Origin: DATLGB01 sp038258425
GTDB lineage: Bacteria > Actinomycetota > Thermoleophilia > Solirubrobacterales > Solirubrobacteraceae
Length of the DNA: 50,812 bases
NCBI GenBank assembly: GCA_038258425.1
Contig: JBBSPV010000027.1
Span: 1 to 50,812 of the forward strand
Reading direction: 5' to 3'
Shown: piece after piece, positions 39,406 to 48,452 of the stretch
How the letters are laid out: every line of letters begins with the position of its first letter
How positions within the stretch are numbered: position 1 is the first letter of the stretch
Notes under the pieces: generated by a model
The model's input: only the letters and a program-made list of their open reading frames with translations
What the model was told of the DNA's origin: nothing
Database searches by the model: none
Translations under genes and position numbers: made by a program

Positions 39406-41265
39406 GTGCTCAACCGCCACGCGATGGACGCGCCGCTGCGGGCGGCGTTCGACGCGGCGCTCGCGGCCGTGGGGGAGACCGGCGGTGACGCCTTCGCCAC
39501 GCGCCTGGAGCGCTACTTCGGCGACCTGCACGCCCCGCTGCAGGCCGTCTACCGCGCCGACGGGCGCTTCGAGGCGGCGTGGTCGGCGCTGCTGGCGCTC
39601 ATGGCGCGCTCCGCGGCGCGGCGCAGCCCGCAGCTGCGGTGCCTGGACCACGAGCGCGAGCTGACGCCGGACTGGCTGCAGCGTGAGCAGGCGCTCGGGT
39701 ACGTCGCCTACACCGACCGGTTCGCCGGCACCCTCGCGGGCGTCCGAGAGCGCCTGGGCTACCTGCGCGAGCTCGGAGTCGACTACCTGCACCTCATGCC
39801 GCTACTGCACGCGCGGCCGGCGCCCAACGACGGGGGATACGCGGTCGTCGACTACGGCGCGGTCGACCCGGCCCTGGGCACCTGGGAGGACCTGCGCGAG
39901 CTCGCCGGCGCGCTGCACGGTCACGGCATGGCGCTGTGCGTCGACGTCGTGGTCAACCACACGGCGCGCGAGCATCCGTGGGCGCGCGCGGCCGCGGCCG
40001 GCGACGCGCGCATGCTCGCGCGCTACCTGACGTTTCCCGACCGCGAGTTGCCCGACCGCTACGAGGCCACCCTGCCCGAGGTCTTCCCGGACACCGCGCC
40101 GGGGAGCTTCACCTGGGCGCCGGAGCTCGGCCGCTGGGTGTGGACGACGTTCAACGCCTACCAGTGGGACCTCGACCACGCCAACCCGGACGTCTTCGTC
40201 GCCCTCGCCGAGGCGATGCTCGGGCTCGCCGCCGCCGGCGTGGACGCCCTGCGGCTCGACGCGGTGCCGTTCGTGTGGAAGCGCGAGGGCACCGACAGCC
40301 AGAACCAGCCCGAGGTCCACGAGCTGCTGCAGGCCTACCGGGCGGTCGTGCGCATCGCGGCGCCCGCCGTCGCCTTCAAGGCCGAGGCGATCGTCGCCCC
40401 GCGCCACCTGATCTCCTACCTCGGCACCGGGCGCCACGAGGGCCGCGAGTGCCAGCTCGCCTACCACAACCTGCTCATGGTGCTCGGCTGGAGCGCGCTG
40501 GCCCAGGGCGACGTGGTGCTCATGACCCATGCGCTGAGGGCGATGCCGGCCGTGCCGGCCGGCGCCGGCTGGGCGACCTACGTGCGCGGGCACGACGACA
40601 TCGGCTGGGCCATCACGGAGGAGGATGCGGGCGCCGCCGGGCTCGACGCGCACCTGCACCGACGCTTCCTCGCCGACTTCTACGCCGGCGACTTCCCCGG
40701 CTCGACGGCCCGCGGGGCCCGCTTCCAGCCCGAGCGCAGCGGCGAGGCGCGCACCAGTGGGACGACCGCCTCGCTCGCCGGGCTGGAGGCCGCCCGGGCC
40801 GCGGGGGACGGCGCGGCCGTCGAGCTCGGACTGCGCCGCGTCCTGCTCCTCCACGCACTCGCGTTCGCCCACGGCGGCCTGCCGTTGCTCTACATGGGCG
40901 ACGAGCTCGGACTGCCCAACGACCCGGACTGGCCGCGCGACCCGGCGCACGCCGGCGACAATCGCTGGATGCACCGGCCGCACATGGACTGGGCCGCGGC
41001 CGTGCGCCGCCACGACCCGGCGACGGTCGAGGGACGGCTGTGGGCCGGCCTGAAGCGGCTCGCCGCCCTGCGCCGCAGCACGCCCGCCGTCCACGCCGCG
41101 GGGCGCGGCGAGGCGGTCTGGACCGGCAACCCCCACGTCCTCGGGCTGCGCCGCGAGCACGCCGGCTCGCACCTGCTGCTGCTGGCGAACTTCAGCGCGG
41201 TCGAGCAGGCCGTGCCGGAGCACGACCGGCTCGAGCCGTACGCCTACCGCTGGTTGAGCGGCTGA
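39406..41265 (+). CDS. ams: amylosucrase (GH13 subfamily 4)
   Basis: 619 residues from a GTG. Amylosucrase pattern through the whole length: YVAYTDRFAGTL, HLMPLLHARPAPNDGGYAV, VVNHTAREHPWA, LPEVFPDTAPGSFTW, VWTTFNAYQWDL. Catalytic Asp285 (nucleophile, in ALRLDAVPF), Glu327 (KAEAIV) and Asp397 (RGHDDIGW) match positions 286, 328 and 393 of the Neisseria polysaccharea enzyme almost one to one. It makes alpha-1,4-glucan and fructose from sucrose. No signal peptide, so it is probably cytoplasmic and needs imported sucrose. It ends one base before the convergent transporter ATPase gene. Confidence 0.92.
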   Translation: MLNRHAMDAPLRAAFDAALAAVGETGGDAFATRLERYFGDLHAPLQAVYRADGRFEAAWSALLALMARSAARRSPQLRCLDHERELTPDWLQREQALGYVAYTDRFAGTLAGVRERLGYLRELGVDYLHLMPLLHARPAPNDGGYAVVDYGAVDPALGTWEDLRELAGALHGHGMALCVDVVVNHTAREHPWARAAAAGDARMLARYLTFPDRELPDRYEATLPEVFPDTAPGSFTWAPELGRWVWTTFNAYQWDLDHANPDVFVALAEAMLGLAAAGVDALRLDAVPFVWKREGTDSQNQPEVHELLQAYRAVVRIAAPAVAFKAEAIVAPRHLISYLGTGRHEGRECQLAYHNLLMVLGWSALAQGDVVLMTHALRAMPAVPAGAGWATYVRGHDDIGWAITEEDAGAAGLDAHLHRRFLADFYAGDFPGSTARGARFQPERSGEARTSGTTASLAGLEAARAAGDGAAVELGLRRVLLLHALAFAHGGLPLLYMGDELGLPNDPDWPRDPAHAGDNRWMHRPHMDWAAAVRRHDPATVEGRLWAGLKRLAALRRSTPAVHAAGRGEAVWTGNPHVLGLRREHAGSHLLLLANFSAVEQAVPEHDRLEPYAYRWLSG

Positions 41266-41266
41266 C

Positions 41267-42514
<1,248 letters not shown>

Positions 42515-42527
42515 GGGACTCCTTGTG

Positions 42528-43355
42528 TCAGCCCTTGACGGCGCCGGAGGTCAAGCCGGCAACGATCCGTCGCTGGAAGATGAGGACGATGATGACGATG
42601 GGGATGGTGACGATGACGGCCGCGGCCGCGATCGACCCAACGGGCGACTGGAACTGCGACGCTCCTGGGAACTGGGAGATCGCCGCCGGCACGGTCTGGG
42701 CGCGCGAGGTCGACGTGAGCGAGACGGCGAAGACGAAGTCGTTCCAGCAGAAGATGAAGACGAGGATCGCCGTGGTGAACACCGCCGGCGCGGCCAGCGG
42801 CAGCATCACCTTGCGAAACGCCACCGCGGGCGTCGCGCCGTCCACCTGCGCGGCCTGCTCGAGCTCCCAGGGGATCTCGCGGAAGAACGCCGACATCACG
42901 TAGATGGCGAGCGGCAGCGCGAAGGTCAGGTAGGGGATGATCAGCCCCGGCCACGTGTCGAACAGGTTCAGCGAGCGCCACATGTTGAACAGCGGGCCGA
43001 CGATCGAGATCGGCGGGAACATGGCGATGGCCAGCGCCGCCCCGAGGATCAGCCCCTTGCCCGGGAAGTCGAGCCGAGCGATGGCGTAGGCCGCCATGGC
43101 GGCCAGCACGATGGCGATGAGCGTCGCGATCACCGCGATGCCGAGCGAGTTGATCAGCGCCTTCGTGAACACGTTCTGCTCGAAGATCGTCGTGTAGTTA
43201 TCGAACGAGAACTTCGAGGGGATCAGCCGGCCGTCGAGCACGTCGGCGGGCGTCTTGAGGGACAGCATGAGGATCCAGAACACGGGGAACAGCGCCGCGA
43301 TCAGCACGACGGTGTTCAGCGCCACCCACTTCGGAACGTCCTTGCGACCGCTCAC
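42528..43355 (-). CDS. sugar ABC transporter permease (MalG/SugB type)
   Basis: 275 residues from a GTG, with six likely transmembrane helices. MalG-type landmarks: LIAALFPVFWILMLSLKTP, FSFDNYTTIF, the ATPase-contact EAA loop EQAAQVDGATPAVAFRKVMLPL, and the end RRIVAGLTSGAVKG. It overlaps the upstream permease stop by four bases (GTGA). Confidence 0.92.
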   Translation of the reverse strand: MSGRKDVPKWVALNTVVLIAALFPVFWILMLSLKTPADVLDGRLIPSKFSFDNYTTIFEQNVFTKALINSLGIAVIATLIAIVLAAMAAYAIARLDFPGKGLILGAALAIAMFPPISIVGPLFNMWRSLNLFDTWPGLIIPYLTFALPLAIYVMSAFFREIPWELEQAAQVDGATPAVAFRKVMLPLAAPAVFTTAILVFIFCWNDFVFAVSLTSTSRAQTVPAAISQFPGASQFQSPVGSIAAAAVIVTIPIVIIVLIFQRRIVAGLTSGAVKG

Positions 43356-44302
43356 TCGTCACCCCCCGCGGCCGGGCTCGTGCCCAGGCCCTTGACGAAC
43401 AGCACCGCGATCGCGATGACCATGATGAAGACGAGCACCGACACGGCGGAGCCCAGCCCGAGGTTGAGCCGGTTGAGCAGCTGGTTGTAGCCGAGCACGG
43501 ACACCGTCTCGATCTTCGGATTGGTCCCGTTCTGGCCGATGATGTACACCGAGTCGAAGATCCGGAAGGCGTCCAGCGCGCGGAACAGCAGCGCGACGAG
43601 GATGGCCGGCTTCATCAGCGGCACGGTGATGCGCCAGAAGCGCTGCCACGCCGAGGCGCCGTCGACCTTGGCCGCCTCGAGCAGGTCGTCGTTGACGAGC
43701 GCCAGGCCGGCGAGCAGCAGCAGCGCCATGAACGGCGTCGTCTTCCACACCTCCGCGAAGATGACCACGAGGTAGGTCTGCCACGTCGAGGTCAGTGGGT
43801 CGGCGATGCCCAGCGCCTTGGGGACGAAGCCGCCCTCGGAGCCCGAGAAGGCCAGCCGCCAGGCGAAGGCGGCCACGACGGTGACGATGCCGTAGGGGAT
43901 GAGCGCCGACGTGCGCACGAGGCCGCGGCCGACCACGACGCGGTGGAGGAGCAGGGCCAGCCCCATGCCGATCACGAGCTCGAGGGCGACGGAGACGCCG
44001 GCGATGACCGTCGTGTGCAGGACGTCGGCCCACCAGAGCTTCGAGCTCAGCACCGTGCCGTAGTTGCTCAGGCCGATGAACTCGCGCTGGCCCGGGAAGC
44101 GCAGGTCGGCGCGCAGCAGCGACAGGTAGACGGCGTAGAGGATGGGATAGGCCGTGACCGCCAACATGACGATCACGGCCGGGGCGCAGAGCATCCAGCC
44201 GAGCTTGCGGTCGGCGCGCGCGCGCTCGGTGAGCCTCGGCTTGGGGGCCTTGGCCTCGTCCTTGCCCTCGCGGGCGGCGACGCTCTCGGCGGCGGCGCTC
44301 AC
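43352..44302 (-). CDS. sugar ABC transporter permease (MalF/SugA type)
   Basis: 316 residues from a GTG inside the binding-protein stop (GTGA). A charged N-terminal tail, then about six helices: WMLCAPAVIVMLAVTAYPILYAVYLSL, an extracellular loop with FIGLSNY, and the EAA loop EAAKVDGASAWQRFWRITVPLM. It pairs with the MalG-type permease. The extra N-terminal 35 residues (Glu, Lys, Ala-rich) are cytoplasmic. Confidence 0.92.
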   Translation of the reverse strand: MSAAAESVAAREGKDEAKAPKPRLTERARADRKLGWMLCAPAVIVMLAVTAYPILYAVYLSLLRADLRFPGQREFIGLSNYGTVLSSKLWWADVLHTTVIAGVSVALELVIGMGLALLLHRVVVGRGLVRTSALIPYGIVTVVAAFAWRLAFSGSEGGFVPKALGIADPLTSTWQTYLVVIFAEVWKTTPFMALLLLAGLALVNDDLLEAAKVDGASAWQRFWRITVPLMKPAILVALLFRALDAFRIFDSVYIIGQNGTNPKIETVSVLGYNQLLNRLNLGLGSAVSVLVFIMVIAIAVLFVKGLGTSPAAGGDE

Positions 44303-45549
44303 AGCAGACCCTTCGACTGGAGCGCGAGCTTGACCCGGTCCTGCAGGGTCTTGGCCATCGCCTTGACGTTGCCGATCGCCCCGGGCGGCGAGACCGTCTT
44401 GTAGATCGCGAGCGAGACGTCGGCGTACAGCGGCGTCTCCGGCCGCACCGCCGCGTTCTTCAGCGACGTGCGGATCTCGTCGGCGAACGGGTACTGCTTG
44501 ACGAACTTGGGATCGTCGTAGAGCTTGGAGAGCGTCGGCGGCAGCCCCCCGTCGAGGGCGAAGCCGCGTTGGTTCTCCTCGTTGCGCAGGCAGCTCGCGG
44601 CCTCGAAGGCCTCCGTCGGGTGCTTCGTGTAGGCGCCGACGCCCCAGTTGAAGCCGCCGATGGGTGGGCGCGCCTTCTTGTCCGGATCGACCCGGGGGTA
44701 GACGGTCCAGCCGATCTGCTTGAACACCTTCGGGTTGCCCGCCTTGGCGCTCGGATAGATGAACGGATAGTTGACCTGGAAGGCGGCGTCGCCCTGCTCG
44801 AAGGCGAGTCGGTTCTGATCCTCCTTCTGGTTCTCCAGGGACGGGTCGGCGGCCTTGGAGGTGGCCAGCCGCTTCATGACCTGCAGCGCCTTCTGCGTCG
44901 GAGCCGGCTCGAGCCCGGCCTTGTCGGGGGCGGCGAGGATGTTGCCGCCGGCGGACTGGATGAGCGAGTTGAACCACACCGTCGTGCCTTCGTACTGGGC
45001 GCCCTGGATCTCGATCGTCCCGGCCTGCTTGAGCTTGAGGGCCTGGTCGATCATGTCGTTCCACGTCTTGGGCGGGTTCTTGACGAGGTCCTTGCGGTAC
45101 CAGAGCAGCTGGGTGTTGGAGTTCGCCGGCGCGGCGTAGAGCTTGCCGTTGTAGGTCGCGGTCTTCAGCGGCCCCTCCAGCGTGCCCTGCTTGACCTGGT
45201 CGGCGTACTTCTTCGGCCAGGCCTTGATCCAGTCGGCCTCCGCGAACTCGGCGGTCCAGATGACGTCCATGCTCATCATGTCGATGGAGGAGTCCTTGGC
45301 GGCCAGGCGGCGCACGAGCGACTGGCGCTGCGTGTCCGGGTCGTTGCCGAGCGGGTTGAAGTCGATCCGGTAGCGCCCGTTGGAGGCCTTGGTGCAGCGG
45401 TCGGCCGCCGCCGTGAACGAGCCCGACGGCTCGTTGTAGGCCCACCACTTCAGGGTCACGGGGCCCGAGCTCGAGCCTCCACCACACCCAACGGCACCGG
45501 CGCACAACCCGAGGGCGAGGGCCGGTGCGACTCCTCTCCACAGCCGCAT
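44299..45549 (-). CDS. sugar ABC transporter substrate-binding lipoprotein (LpqY/MalE type)
   Basis: 416 residues. Lipoprotein signal peptide with lipobox AVGC (Cys22) and a Gly/Ser linker. The mature part resembles family 1 solute-binding proteins: VTLKWWAYNEPSG, SIDMMSMDVIWTAEFAEADWI, LYAAPANSNTQLLWYRKDL, GGFNWGVGAYTKHPTEAFEAASCL. It resembles the mycobacterial trehalose-binding LpqY and gene order LpqY-SugA-SugB-SugC is the same, so trehalose is the first guess; sucrose or maltose are possible given amylosucrase and the GH13 enzyme. A TAGATT -10 seven bases before the ATG suggests leaderless expression. Confidence 0.9.
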   Translation of the reverse strand: MRLWRGVAPALALGLCAGAVGCGGGSSSGPVTLKWWAYNEPSGSFTAAADRCTKASNGRYRIDFNPLGNDPDTQRQSLVRRLAAKDSSIDMMSMDVIWTAEFAEADWIKAWPKKYADQVKQGTLEGPLKTATYNGKLYAAPANSNTQLLWYRKDLVKNPPKTWNDMIDQALKLKQAGTIEIQGAQYEGTTVWFNSLIQSAGGNILAAPDKAGLEPAPTQKALQVMKRLATSKAADPSLENQKEDQNRLAFEQGDAAFQVNYPFIYPSAKAGNPKVFKQIGWTVYPRVDPDKKARPPIGGFNWGVGAYTKHPTEAFEAASCLRNEENQRGFALDGGLPPTLSKLYDDPKFVKQYPFADEIRTSLKNAAVRPETPLYADVSLAIYKTVSPPGAIGNVKAMAKTLQDRVKLALQSKGLL

Positions 45550-45556
45550 GCCCGGG

Positions 45557-45607
45557 AATCTACCCCGTGTGCGGTCCGATGCAAGCGTTGCACGCGCCCG
45601 GTACGGT
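45557..45607. promoter_or_regulatory. divergent promoters with central palindrome (possible LacI-family operator)
   Basis: Minus-strand -10 TAGATT (45562-45557) lies seven bases before the binding-protein ATG; a TTGCAT sits 16 bases upstream of it as a possible -35. Plus-strand -10 TACGGT (45602-45607) lies seven bases before the GH13 GTG. Between them is the inverted repeat TGCAAGCGTTGCA (45580-45592), which overlaps both -35 regions. TGCAA-CG-TTGCA-like palindromes are typical for LacI/MalR-family sugar repressors. No LacI gene is in the window. Confidence 0.5.
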
Positions 45608-45614
45608 TTCGAGC

Positions 45615-47174
45615 GTGACCGAGTGGTGGCGGGAAGCCGTCCTCTACCAGCTCTACCCCCGGTCCTATCGCGACGCCGACGGCGACGGGCACGGCGATCT
45701 CGGCGGTGTGCTCGAGCGTCTGGACCACCTGGAGTGGCTCGGCGTGGACGCGGTGTGGCTGAACCCGACCATGCCCTCGCCCAACGCCGACTGGGGCTAT
45801 GACGTGGCCGACTATCTCGGCGTGCACCCCGACCTCGGCGGCCCCGCCGCCCTCGAGGCGCTGATCGCCGACGCCGGCCGGCGCGGCATCCGCGTCCTGC
45901 TCGACCTCGTCCCCAACCACACGAGCGAGGCGCACCCGTGGTTCGCCGACGCGTGCAGCGGCCGCGACGCCGAGCACCGCGGCTTCTACGTGTGGGCCGA
46001 CCCGGACCCGGAGGATCCCGCTCGGCCGCCGACCAACTGGCAAGGCGTCTTCGGCGGGAGCGCTTGGACCTGGCACGAACCGACGGGCCAGTGGTACCTG
46101 CACAACTTCCTGCCCGAACAGCCCGACCTCAACTGGTGGGATCCGCGCGTCCCGGCGGCCTTTGGGGAGATCCTGACCGCGTGGGCCGCCCGCGGCGTGG
46201 CGGGGTTTCGGATCGACGTGGCCCACGCCCTGATCCACGACCGCCACCTGCGCGACGACCCGCCGGACGGTGCCGGCGGCGTTGCCAAGCGGTTCTCCAT
46301 GAACCGCCCGGAGGGCCACGACGCCCTGCGCGGCCTGCGCCGGGCGGCGGACGCCGCCGGCGACTTCCTGCTCCTGGGCGAGACGTACGTCGACACGGTG
46401 GCCGAGGTGCTGCGCTTCTACGGCGACGGCACGGACGAGCTGCACCTCGCCTTCAACGTCCCCTTCATCCACCGCGAGCTGGCGGCGGCGCCCATGCGTG
46501 CGACCGTCGAGGCGGTCGAGGCCGGGCTGCCGCCCGGCGCGTGGCCCGTGTGGACGGGGTCCAACCACGACGACGGGCGCCTGACCACGCGCTGGGCCGA
46601 CGGGGACGAGGCCCGTGCCCGCTGCGCGCTGGTCCTGCTGCTCACCCTGCGCGGAACGCCCGTCCTGTACTACGGCGACGAGCTCGCGCTGCCCGACGTT
46701 CCCGTTCCGCCCGAGCGCGTGCGCGACCGCGCCGGCGGGCGCGACGCGTGCCGCACGCCGATGCCCTGGAGCGCCGCCCCCGGCGCCGGGTTCACGGACG
46801 CGGGCGCCGAGCCGTGGCTGCCGCTGGGTGGCCACGCCGGCCGCGACGTCGCCGCCCAGCGGGCGGACCCGGGCTCCACGCTGCAGCTCGTGCGCGACCT
46901 GATCGCGCTGCGGCGGGCCGAGCCCGAGCTGCGGACGGGGGCCTACGCGACGCTGCCGGCGCCGCCCGGCGCCTGGGCGTGGCGGCGCGGGACGGGCTGG
47001 GCGGTCGCCCTCAACCTCGGCGAGGCGGAGGTCAGGGTCGAGGGTCTCGCGGGGACCGTGGCCGTCGCCACCCGGCGGGCGCGCGACGGCGAGCGCGTCG
47101 CCGGCCCGCTGGCGCTCGCGCCGGCGGAGGGCGTGGTCGTCCGGCTCGGCTGGCCGGACGAGGTCACCGCCTAG
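45615..47174 (+). CDS. GH13 alpha-glucosidase
   Basis: 519 residues from a GTG. GH13 barrel of the oligo-1,6-/alpha-glucosidase kind: AVLYQLYPRSYRDADGDGHGDL (calcium-type loop), LLDLVPNHTS, GFRIDVAHAL with nucleophile Asp201, LLGETYVD with Glu256, and SNHDDGRL with Asp319. LNWWDPRVPAAFG is typical. The C-terminal beta domain is short. It would hydrolyse imported alpha-glucosides in the cytoplasm; trehalose, maltose or sucrose specificity is not decided by sequence alone. It diverges from the importer operon around a palindrome and ends 12 bp from the convergent DUF4032 gene. Confidence 0.92.
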   Translation: MTEWWREAVLYQLYPRSYRDADGDGHGDLGGVLERLDHLEWLGVDAVWLNPTMPSPNADWGYDVADYLGVHPDLGGPAALEALIADAGRRGIRVLLDLVPNHTSEAHPWFADACSGRDAEHRGFYVWADPDPEDPARPPTNWQGVFGGSAWTWHEPTGQWYLHNFLPEQPDLNWWDPRVPAAFGEILTAWAARGVAGFRIDVAHALIHDRHLRDDPPDGAGGVAKRFSMNRPEGHDALRGLRRAADAAGDFLLLGETYVDTVAEVLRFYGDGTDELHLAFNVPFIHRELAAAPMRATVEAVEAGLPPGAWPVWTGSNHDDGRLTTRWADGDEARARCALVLLLTLRGTPVLYYGDELALPDVPVPPERVRDRAGGRDACRTPMPWSAAPGAGFTDAGAEPWLPLGGHAGRDVAAQRADPGSTLQLVRDLIALRRAEPELRTGAYATLPAPPGAWAWRRGTGWAVALNLGEAEVRVEGLAGTVAVATRRARDGERVAGPLALAPAEGVVVRLGWPDEVTA

Positions 47175-47186
47175 ATCAGGGACCCC

Positions 47187-48422
47187 TCAGGTCGGCGGCT
47201 CCTCGCCCGGCGGGCGGATGAGGGCCCGCTCGAGCGTCGCGAAGCGCAGCACGTCCTCGACGTAGGCCTCCACGGCGGCGTCCAGGCCGACGTCCTTGCC
47301 GTGGCGCTCCGAGAGGAACCAGCGGTGCTGGAGCATCTCGTGGAAGACCTCGGCCGGCTCGCGGCGGTCGAAGAGCTCCGGCGGGATCTGGGCCATGGCC
47401 GGCTCGAACACGTCCGCGCGCCAGCGGTAGGCGGCGACGGAGTCCGGGATCGATCGGCCCTCCCGCCGCTCGAGGGCGGCCTTGGAGGCCCACAGGTCGT
47501 TGAGCATCCGCCGCGCCTGGTTCTCCTGGGCCTGCAGGCCGGTGAGCATCATCAGCCGGCGCGCGTGGTGGCCCGGCTCGACCAGGTGCGGGTCCAGGCG
47601 CAGCCGGTAGCCGCCGGGCGCCGACTCCAGCTCGATCTCCTCCACGTCGAAGCCGAGCTCGTTGAGCCGCTGCAGCCGCTGCTGGATGCGGTGGCGCTCA
47701 CCGGGCGCGAAGACCTCCTCGCGCGTGAGCTCGCACCACAGGTCCTCGTAGCGGCGGCGCAGCTCGGCCGCGGTCTCGGCCGGGTCGATGTCGGAGAGCT
47801 CGAGGCCGAGCTCGGCGAGCACGTCGAGCAGCTCGCCGGCGACGTTCGTCTCGGCGAGGGTGAGGTCGTGCTCGCGCTGGCCGCGCGACAGCGCGTCGTG
47901 CAGCTCGCCGGTCTCCGCGTCGACGAGGTAGGCGCTCAGGCCGCCGGCGTCGCGGCGGAACAGCGCGTTGGACAGCGAGCAGTCGCCCCAGAAGAACCCC
48001 GTCAGGTGCAGCCGCGCGAGCAGGCCGGCGAGCGCGTTGAGCAGCACGGGCTCCAGCTCGGGGGCGTCGCGGCGGGCGAAGAGCACGCGGTAGGGGACGG
48101 AGAACTCCAGGTGGCTCGTGATCAGCACGGCGTCGAGGTCCGGGCCGCGGTCGGCCACGTAGCCGACGACGTCGACGACCGGCATGTTCTCCGCGGCGAG
48201 GCGGCGCAGCAGCCGGTACTCGCGCTCGGCGAGCCGGCGCGGCAGCTCCTTGAGCGCGTAGAGGTGCCCGTCGAGCTCGACGAAGCGCACGACGTGGCGG
48301 CTGATCCCGCGCACGACCTCCACGAGCCGCTCATGGTCCCACTCGGCCAGGGGCTGTTCCCACGGGAAGTCGAGGAAGTCGGGATGCCCGGTGCGGGCGA
48401 CGAGCTGGAGGGTCGGTGCCAT
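47187..48422 (-). CDS. DUF4032 protein with kinase-like fold
   Basis: 411 residues from an ATG preceded by AGGTGG eight bases upstream; a GTG at 48434 would add four. The N-terminal half looks like a lipopolysaccharide-kinase/aminoglycoside-kinase fold: LYALKELPRRLAEREY (Lys and Glu), GFFWGDCSLSNALFR (catalytic Asp and Asn) and LVDAETGE in place of DFG. The C-terminal half is the DUF4032 region with EVFHEMLQHRWFLSE near the end. Common in actinobacteria; function unknown. It diverges from uvrB with only 30 bp between start codons. Confidence 0.85.
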   Translation of the reverse strand: MAPTLQLVARTGHPDFLDFPWEQPLAEWDHERLVEVVRGISRHVVRFVELDGHLYALKELPRRLAEREYRLLRRLAAENMPVVDVVGYVADRGPDLDAVLITSHLEFSVPYRVLFARRDAPELEPVLLNALAGLLARLHLTGFFWGDCSLSNALFRRDAGGLSAYLVDAETGELHDALSRGQREHDLTLAETNVAGELLDVLAELGLELSDIDPAETAAELRRRYEDLWCELTREEVFAPGERHRIQQRLQRLNELGFDVEEIELESAPGGYRLRLDPHLVEPGHHARRLMMLTGLQAQENQARRMLNDLWASKAALERREGRSIPDSVAAYRWRADVFEPAMAQIPPELFDRREPAEVFHEMLQHRWFLSERHGKDVGLDAAVEAYVEDVLRFATLERALIRPPGEEPPT

Positions 48423-48435
48423 CTGGTCCGCCACC

Positions 48436-48448
48436 TACCCTGAAGGGT
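48436..48448. promoter_or_regulatory. -10 element and overlapping palindrome before uvrB
   Basis: TACCCT (48436-48441) ends 11 bases before the uvrB ATG. It overlaps the inverted repeat ACCCT-GA-AGGGT (48437-48448). The GAAGGG next to the start could also serve as a ribosome-binding site. No actinobacterial LexA box (GAAC-N4-GTTC) is visible. Confidence 0.4.
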
Positions 48449-48452
48449 CGCC

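Noticed and set aside
48423..48452. LexA (SOS) box for uvrB
   Set aside because: No GAAC-N4-GTTC or similar in the gap; only an unrelated short palindrome.
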